Of a stretch of 64,000 bases of DNA, positions 27,701-36,700 are shown piece after piece. The notes under the pieces were generated by a model that saw only the letters and a list, made by a program, of their open reading frames with translations, had not been told where the DNA came from and did not search any database. A program made the position numbers and the translations under genes. Position 1 is the first letter of the stretch; each line of letters begins with the position of its first letter. The DNA comes from Microvelia longipes. Its lineage: Eukaryota; Arthropoda; Insecta; Hemiptera; Veliidae. Location: positions 41,476,491 to 41,540,490 of the forward strand of contig JACMZG010001908.1 of the NCBI GenBank assembly GCA_018340805.1. Direction: 5' to 3'.

Positions 27701-30700
27701 ACTCGTTTTCTTCTATTAGTTTTAGGAGGTGGTGGAGGAGGAGGAGGATCATCATCAGAACTAATCTCAACAACTTTAGCCCTCTGTCTCTTGGTCATTC
27801 TCTCTTCTTTTATTTTCTTCACTCTCTTGCCCTTCTTTCTACACCTTCTAGGATGAACTTCATACCCATCATCTAAAACAGTGGCTTCTTGAAGTTCTGA
27901 AAAACAAAGAATTGTGTCATTAAACAAGAAATAAATAAAAAGTTAAAGGACCAAAATAATTTTAAATAATATTGATACTGATGACTACTTAGGCACACTA
28001 TAAAGATTAATATCATTTTTAAAGGTCCACAATAAATAACTTTACAATTTGATAAACATTCTTTTAACTGCATAAATGAGGAACCCAACCAATTAATTAC
28101 ATAAGGAACTCATCAAAATAGAAAAGCCTTAAAAACAATTAAAAAACAGGGGAGAAAATTCTGCTATCAATAAATTATATATGTAAATTGTAAATTAAAT
28201 CATAAATTACAACAGAAGACACTTTTTCACTAATTTTAATTATATAAAGGCGACTCACCCATTTCACCAGCTTTGAGCCAAATATCTTCCAGCATCTCAA
28301 GCTGCTCATCATCAGGAGGTGGAGTACAAGGAGTATCTATCATCTCATCCATAGCTAGTTTGAGCTGATTAGTTAGATCTTCATCAGCCCTCATCATTTC
28401 TCTCTTGAGTGGTGGAACTCTCTTATTACCTTCAACTACTTTGGCTTCACTACTACCTGCAAGACTGAAACTAAACAAACAGCAATAATGTATTTATACT
28501 CAAAGTCTGTTATTTTAAATTTATAAACACCTACATTGTAATGGGACATGGGAGAATATATATGCTCTTTAGATCAAGTTACTATCAAACAAAAAATAAA
28601 AATCTTGCCCACATGAATCCACTTTTATAACTATAATTATTATTCAGTTTATTTCTACTCTTCACACTATATCTTACTACATAAATAAAACAGCTGTTTT
28701 AATAAAAGCAGCAGGCATCCAACTTCAGGAAAAAATACCCACAGGTACTTGGTCACAGGATAACCACGGTACAATCCCCAGTGGGCGTGCTCTAAACACA
28801 CATGTCCTGATCCATTTAAAAATCTTCTCACTTTTGCACATGAGTGCAAGTTAAATTAAGAATTAAACTAATCAGTTAATAAAATTGTATCAAGAATAAT
28901 TCATGGACGAAACACATTCATTACTTACTTCTTATTACAGATAATGTCATAGTCAGTAGGAGCTGGGGCAGCACAAACTCTGCCAGGTTCCTCTGGGTGG
29001 GCCCCTACATCTTTACCTGCACGCCACATATCATACCTGTCTGGCTGAAATTTTTTGACAAATGTGTCCATGGAGATCTTCACATTGTCTGGTCTGAAAT
29101 CAAAGTTTAATTGGAAAGAGATCAGACAAGATGATTTATAAGACAAATAGGAATAACCTAGCTAAAGTTTTGATGAAAAATACTCTTTACTACGGAGTGT
29201 TTGGTCCAAAGGCTCGGTATCTTTTTGACTCCCCACTAGCCTGAAAAACTTTGCCTTTACATCAACAGGTGATTGAATGGTGAAAACAGAAATAATCAAA
29301 GGAGACCATGTAAAACCTACACTGAGTTGGCAGGTCTTGAATTCAAGACTTTCTGAGATCAAGAAGTCCGCTCAAAGCTAGATTTGAACACCTGACCCCC
29401 AGAGGTCATAAGGATAGTGCTCTACCATTTAGCCACCGGTAGTTTTATTTTCTATAAAATAATAGAATATTTAATGGAGAAAATTAATAGAAAACTCACT
29501 TGCATACACACTGAAGAGCTCTTTTACCATACTCAACCCAGCGAGGGGTAGCAAAGTTAGTAGATTCAGCACAGTTAAATCCATGATTAAAACCTGCATG
29601 ATAACCATATGGGAATGTTATCATTATTTCACCTGCTTCTTGAGTTATCTAAAACCAAATAAAATATTGTATAAATCAATACAAAGAAATAATGTTTTCA
29701 TGCATAGATAACTGAATGATAAAATCTATTATAAAGAAACAGTATAATTTATGATGAAGAAAACAAGATATAAACTTCACACAAAAACAAAACTACAGTC
29801 CATCTATTTAAAACCTTTAAATATAGTTGAAAATAGAAAAAAATACCTACCCCCATAACCACTATAGGGAAATAACCTCCTTCCCGGAAATCTTTCACTT
29901 TGTTTGTGGTTCTTATATTTACATCGTTTTGAAAAATACTCTCTAAATAATCATGAAAATTATATGATAAAATAAAACTACCCAAAAGAAATGTAAAAAA
30001 AAACATCGCCAAGAAAACATGGGTAAAAAACCTGATTTGTTTACTAAGTCTTTTTCCTGCTACCTTCTCTTGCAGGGTTTTTTTTTTATAATCGGTGGAG
30101 CCTAAACTGATAAGTCAAGATTTTTAAAGAAGTCGACACACTATAATAACCTTTGAGATGTGGAGCTTAAGTCTTAAGAGCTAAAGATGTAAACCTTCTT
30201 CCTCTTGGAATATAAAAAAGTCTGGTGTTCCGTGAGCACATGTCAACAACCAGTCAAGATGTAACTAGTAATATATAGGCTATATTAACAAATTATCAAT
30301 TACACAAACCTTCAGTTAAGTCATAACAGTATGGGAAATACCTTATTAAATGGGATAGAATACTGCTTCAAGATATGAGGAGATATGATGGTCATCTTAT
30401 GTCTGAGAAAAGCCGGACAAGATTTACTGTAGTTAGGGAAAAACCCGGTGGCAAGCCTCTCAAGCCTTCTACCATGTTCTGGGGGAATGCAGTACCTAGA
30501 GACAGTAATAAAAATAATATGAGAAAGAAAGAAGAATGCGGGGGAATCTAATATAATAATATTTAAAAGAACGAAAGAATAGAAAGTCTCTCCACAGTTT
30601 AAGATATTTATTTACAATAAAGCAGAGTGCTTTCGACCTAACAAGAGGTCATCATCAGTGCCTATTAAACAAATAAGAGTTAAACATAATTAATAATGTT

Positions 30701-33700
30701 ATTACTTATTTTAACTACATTTCTGTTCTTATTTGTATACTTTGTATTTTTATTTATTTTTTTTTTCTTTCTAAGTAGGGTTTTTTAAATTTATTTTGTT
30801 GTCTTATTTGTTTAATAGGCACTGATGATAACCTCTTGTTAGGTTGAAAGTGCTCTGCTTTATTGTAAATAAATATCTCAAACTGTGGAGAGACTTTCTA
30901 TTCTTTCGTTCTTTTACAATGGACTCCATTTATGCTCATTTTAAAACATAATAATATTTATTTAATAACAAATTTATTAATAACAATTATTATAATAGTC
31001 GAAGTTATGTAAGGTAAGTAGAGAAAGTAATATATCTGCCTAAAATCCAAAACCAAGGTTTTAACAGAATTAATCTTATCCATTTCAGATGTTCTTAAAA
31101 ACAGTTTCAAGAGTTAAGTTTGTTAAAAATGGTTTGTTGGGAATAACAATTCCAATCATTTCTTATAATAAACCAAGTTTTGTATTAAAAATAATGTTAA
31201 AAATTAATTTTTTTTGAGGTAGTACGTAATTGAGCACTTTATTGGACCGTTTTTAGGATGAAAAGCCAATCATTATTGTTATAGGAGGTTATTTAGTACT
31301 TTTCAACTCCGAGGACAATAATGAATGTAAAAAACTCCTAGGACGTAAAAGTAATTCATTATTGCCGCCATTACTGTAATGTAGCGTGTTCAAAAACAAT
31401 CTGTGTAAAACCCTCATGAGATTTCTTTAAAAACATTTATTTTGTTTCTGTTTTTGTTCGTAGACTAATTTTTTTTTCGTTTTTAAAAGGTGTTCTAACT
31501 AATTGACAATTTTTGTGTGTTTATTTGTAAAGCTTTTACATTTTTGAGTAAAAGTGTGAAGCTATGGATGGATTCAATGACGACGATAATATGGAGTTAA
31601 TTGGACGTTGTTTTTTTTTACAATTAAGTATATAGCGCAGTTTATTTAATGAGTGCTACCTCAAAAAAAATAGTGTATGCCATCCGGCTGAGAATGTCTT
31701 TATGTCTTGGCAATTTTCCCGACTCGCTTCGCTCGTCGGTAAATCTAATTGCCGTGACATAAAACACACTTCTCAGTCTTATGGCATAAATAACTATTAC
31801 ATTTTTGTCTCTTTGCCCTATCTTTCTGAAATATCATACCTCTAATATAATTTTACATTTTTGTCTCTTTGTCCTATCTTTCTGAAATATCATACCTCTA
31901 ATATTGACAGAAATAAAATTTTAATTTAATCTTATAATTTTAGAGGTAATGATATTTGATACATTTTATAACAATAATTGTATCAAATTACCAATAAAAA
32001 AGTTGTCCAGTATTAAAGGGGGCATAAAAGATTTTTTTTAAAAAATAGTATAATTTCACAAATAATCAATATTAGCCCTGGTTCTCTCTTGGTAAATTCT
32101 TTCAATTAGTTCAAGATTGTTTTTAAACAAGCAATTAATTTGTATCAAGAGTAATTTTTTGTGAAAAAAATTGTCACTACATGTACATGTAGAGATAAAT
32201 TATTGGTACTGTATAAGTCAAGTATTAACATCGAAACAAACAAAAAATAAAATAAAAACTTAATTTATAAAGTAAGCTTTAAGCTACTAATATTTTAATA
32301 TATAACAAGCTAGTGATATACCAACAGAAGTTTACTTACTACTGACAGCACTAAATACCTAAAGGTACTATTACCTTAAGAACTTATTACTTTACTAGTA
32401 CTCTGGTCGTTTTATTAATAAATATCTTTACTAACCAAGTTTTAGGATCACCAAAATGCAAATAGTTGATGCTATAGAGATCCATGTCCTCTGTGTGCCA
32501 AGCAAATGTTGTTTTCCACATTCCAAAGTAAAGATAAGCGGTGTTAACTCCTTCAATAGATATCCCATAGTCTTCATTAACTAAATCAAGGATTGTCCCT
32601 AGACTATTTATGTTCCAAACCTAAAAAGATAATTATAATATAAAGTTATTAAAATAAACATAGTGGTTTCATTATTAAATGGCGTAGTTATTGATTATAT
32701 TTTTACATGACAATAAAATTAATAGTGCATCTACAATCTATGTGATTTTAACTAAACTATATTATATTAGGATAGATAATAATATTCAGCTCAAGTTTAT
32801 AAAAACTGAAATAAATAGATTTTACGAATAAGGTTATGGTTAAAAGTCAAGAGAATTGAGTATTTGCATTTTTCCAAAAAAAAATATTGCTTATAAAATG
32901 ATTAAATGAGTTTAAAAAATATATTAAGCTGTAAAATAAAATATTTAATTTAATTTTAAATAGTTGAAATAAGCATTTAAAGAAGAGGATAGGGGGAATG
33001 GATGAGAGAGTGGGGTGAAAACGGAACGTTCTCAAGATTGGGTTGTTTAAGACACAGATGGGAGTTTTAGTTAGAAATATCGTAAGGTCAACAGTTGCTT
33101 ACAATTCAATAGCATATAAAGAAGACTGAAACAAAAAAATTCTGCGTTCCAGGTAATACGAACAGTACAATACCTAAGGAATGTGATGACTACAGCTGTC
33201 AGTATCATCTTGTTGACAGTATAGAATGAACTCGTATGAGTGTTGCTCTCGTGAATATTATACTACACAGCGGTATTCTTACACCTGAGATCACACAAGC
33301 AGTCGAGGCCATTTTCCCGCCAAAAGAGCATGTTAAAATATATTTTTCGTTTTTTGCTATATCATCAAAAGTATAAGTTTTTCATTCAAATATTTTACAG
33401 GGAGTTCTTTTATATGATGTACTTAAAGATAATGCAATAAAAAAAATGTGTGCAAATACTCTATTATGACAAATTGGAGCAATTGAAAATAAAAAATTAG
33501 TTTAATTAACACACACAAAGCAGTATGTTTAGCAGTTAAGGTATGGACAATTTTAGTAATATTACCGTAAAACAAGTTTTCAAGAAAAATAAAGAGAATA
33601 CATAATTCAACAATAATTATTCAAAATTAAAGTGATTTGATATATATAACAGATCCTAAAAGTTGTAATATTCTAAATACAACTGACAACATTCTGTACC

Positions 33701-36700
33701 TCCTTAAAACCACCTTAGGTGTCAACACTGTATAGTATTGGTGGGTGGCCAATATAATGGACTGGTGACATTAAATAGTAACTCACAGTGCAAGAATCAT
33801 CTGTAATAGATCCAGAGACGTCAGCTCCGTAAATAGGAGGATTATACGTGATATTCTTCCAATATTTTCTCTCCAGCTCTTCAAAATCATTATGAGGTGG
33901 TGTGCAGTACTTGGCAGACTGTGCTAGCTTCTGGTACTCCTGTACTGTCATGGCTTTCTTCTGAATGTTTATCTGTTGATATAAGCCCTGCTTTCCCGTC
34001 ACAACCTAATACAAACATTAATTCATAAATTATTCACATTAGTTAGACTACCATTATTTTTAATTTCCTAGGTACTTAGACCTCGTATGTGGGTCCATTG
34101 TACCTGCAATAAGACTACCATTAAGTAAATAAGAGAAGCAAATGAAAAGTAAAGTAGCTAATTTTATTTAAAAAAATATGGGTGAAAGGAACACTAATAT
34201 CTTAAGAAAGAAAACAAGAGGAAGTTTAAATAAGGTCAGTATGAGGTTTAAATTGAGAGGTCAGAAAAAAGGTTTTGATACAAATGAATTGAGTTTATCT
34301 ATGATATCTGTGTAGAATACAAGTGAGAAACCTAATCTACAGTCTATTGTTTAGTTTAAATATCTTTACAGGTCAGTTTAGACACCACTGATTCTTAAGA
34401 AAAAAATCCCCGCAAGAAGGGAGCGGGAAAAAACTATGTAAACAAATCAGGTTATTTTACCCGTATTTTCTTGGCGATGTTTTTTTACATTTCTTTTGTG
34501 TAGTTTTATTTTAACATATCATTTTATGATTAATTTAAAAGTTGTTTTCAAAACGATGTAATAAAAAAAGAACCACAAACAAAGTGAATGATTTCCGAGA
34601 AGAAGGTTTTTTCCTTACAGCGGTTATTGTGGTAGGGATTTTTTGTGTTTCTGGTATTGTGGTTGGCAACGGTTTCTCTGATTGGTCAATCCCCAAAATA
34701 CATATGACCTTGGGGATTTTTTTAACTAAAGACTGCAGTATTTATATGCATAATGAGACATACAACAATAACAATGAACTTTTATACAGGTTCATAGATG
34801 AAATTATATAATCTCAAAAAAACCAGAGCTAATAATTCTTACCTATAGTATAACATACAGTTATAATCAGTTGACAGCGTGGGAAAATAATGTGAAGGAG
34901 CCAATGAGGTTAATACTAGATGTTAAACCACCCCACAATTTTATATTAGGCCAACCTTACTGGTTGCTAACACTATTTTCCCACGCTGTCAACTGATTAT
35001 AACCGTGTGTTATACTATAACAATTATTTATTTTACTATGTTTAAATCGAGATTAATACAATCTAGTTTTTTATTTGGTAGTTTATATTTACAACCATAC
35101 TTATTTATAAGGTTCTTTCTTGTTAATTAAGGAGTTGTTTTATGATCCTCGTCCTTAAAAGAAGTTGGATAAAATGTTATTATGAATTTCTACAAAATGA
35201 AAACAAAATAAACCACATGAATTTTCAGGCTTGATCAAGGGAACTTTAGTTCTATAAAAAGTTTTATTTTACTATGTTTAAATCAAGATTAATACAATCT
35301 AGTAAACTTTTTATAAAACTAAAGTTTTCCAGTGTTACAAAGAACAAACTATCACATGAATTTTAAAAAGAGACAAATTAAATACTCTCCTGAACAATGA
35401 ATTAAGAACACAAGTAAATTAATGGTAATTCATGATGTTATTAATTAAACTGAACAAATAGTATGATTTTGTTTTAGCGAATTTTAAAAGAAAAAATTAC
35501 TTATTTTTCAGGGTTGGCGAGGAATCTCCAGAGATATGAAGTTTAAAGAGTTAAGTTTGAAAAAAAGAACAAAAATATATTTTTTATTTTTGTAAACAAA
35601 TTATAATTGATTTTTTATATGTAGATTGTTTTTTATTCTGACTTTGCATATTGCATTACTGTAACTAAATAGTCAAATAAGTAAAATTATTATAAATTAC
35701 CTGACATATAGGAGCAGGAATCTTGACATCCATGTCCTCTAATTTGTAACCAGCTTTCCTGGCTACCCATTCTTTGGGTGGAATTATCTGTAACATTTGA
35801 AAATTAATTAAGTTTAAGAAACAAATGACACCTGACAAAATGTATTGACAAGGGAGTGGAATAGAACCCAGGCCACCCACCGAGTTAAATTAGGGTTTGT
35901 AAAAAAATGTATTGACCATGGGAGGAGAATTCCCCTCCTTTGATCAATATATCATAGTTTATTAAGGAACAGTTTAAGCAACTCCTGAGCTGTGGTAATA
36001 TCATGGTAGGTTTAATGAAATTATCCAAGTGGGACCAAGATAAATAACCGAAGGAAGAGGGAGCCAAGAGTTAAGCAGGCGATCCTCAGTAGTAAAAATG
36101 TGTACACAAGGGTAGGGAGAATAAACTACTTAAATAAATAAATGAGCAATAATTATTACTTTTTACAATACTGCCAAAAATTTGAGTCAAGGAACTTAAG
36201 AGCTATGGGTATAGTTTTGAAAAAGTTTAAAATAAAAAGTCATCACCAACACTTTAAGTAAAAAAGTACATGTATTTTTAAGGTTAACTTTAAGCCATGG
36301 AAGTATTTTTTTCATGATATATTAAATTGTGCTTCAATCTTTCACGTTTATTGGTTGACATATATTTGTTTACATAATTATGTAAAGAAATTAAAAATTA
36401 AGTTAGGAGCGAGCACTAAGCTGCTAACTTATATATTTACAATATAAATCATAGAAGCAAAAGTTGAAGTCTAAGGTAAAATAATATTTATGATAAGTTA
36501 AGAAATGGCTTAATTTTTTTTGTATTTTTGGCAATGGTGTCAAAATTATTTGTTATGCGTATTTTTGTATTATTTTATTTTTTTTTACAAAAAATATTAG
36601 ATTATTTCTTCAAATAGTAAACAAAACAGATTTTTTTGTGTTTATTGGATTTAAATTTACATTTTTGGATTAATATTTAACCATCAATAAATGGTTTACA

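Larger units (their letters stand above)
30496..32435 (-). other. KDM4 intron 4
   Basis: Between exons 4 and 5, which split the JmjC core. Besides the elements listed (fold-back, MITE candidate, 111-nt hairpin, tandem duplication) it contains only AT-rich sequence, with no conserved open frame. Confidence 0.6.

Noticed and set aside
28464..28470. Inner AG as acceptor of KDM4 exon 8
   Set aside because: It would create an immediate TAG in the required frame.
33320..33345. TTTCCCGCC, an E2F-like site
   Set aside because: A single short match inside a KDM4 intron, with no promoter context.
34542..34811. 89-codon open frame on the plus strand
   Set aside because: Same repeat family, antisense to KDM4 intron 2; no conserved protein.
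35830..35870. B-box-like GGGTTCTATTCC on the minus strand
   Set aside because: There is no A box at proper distance and no cloverleaf; not a tRNA gene.
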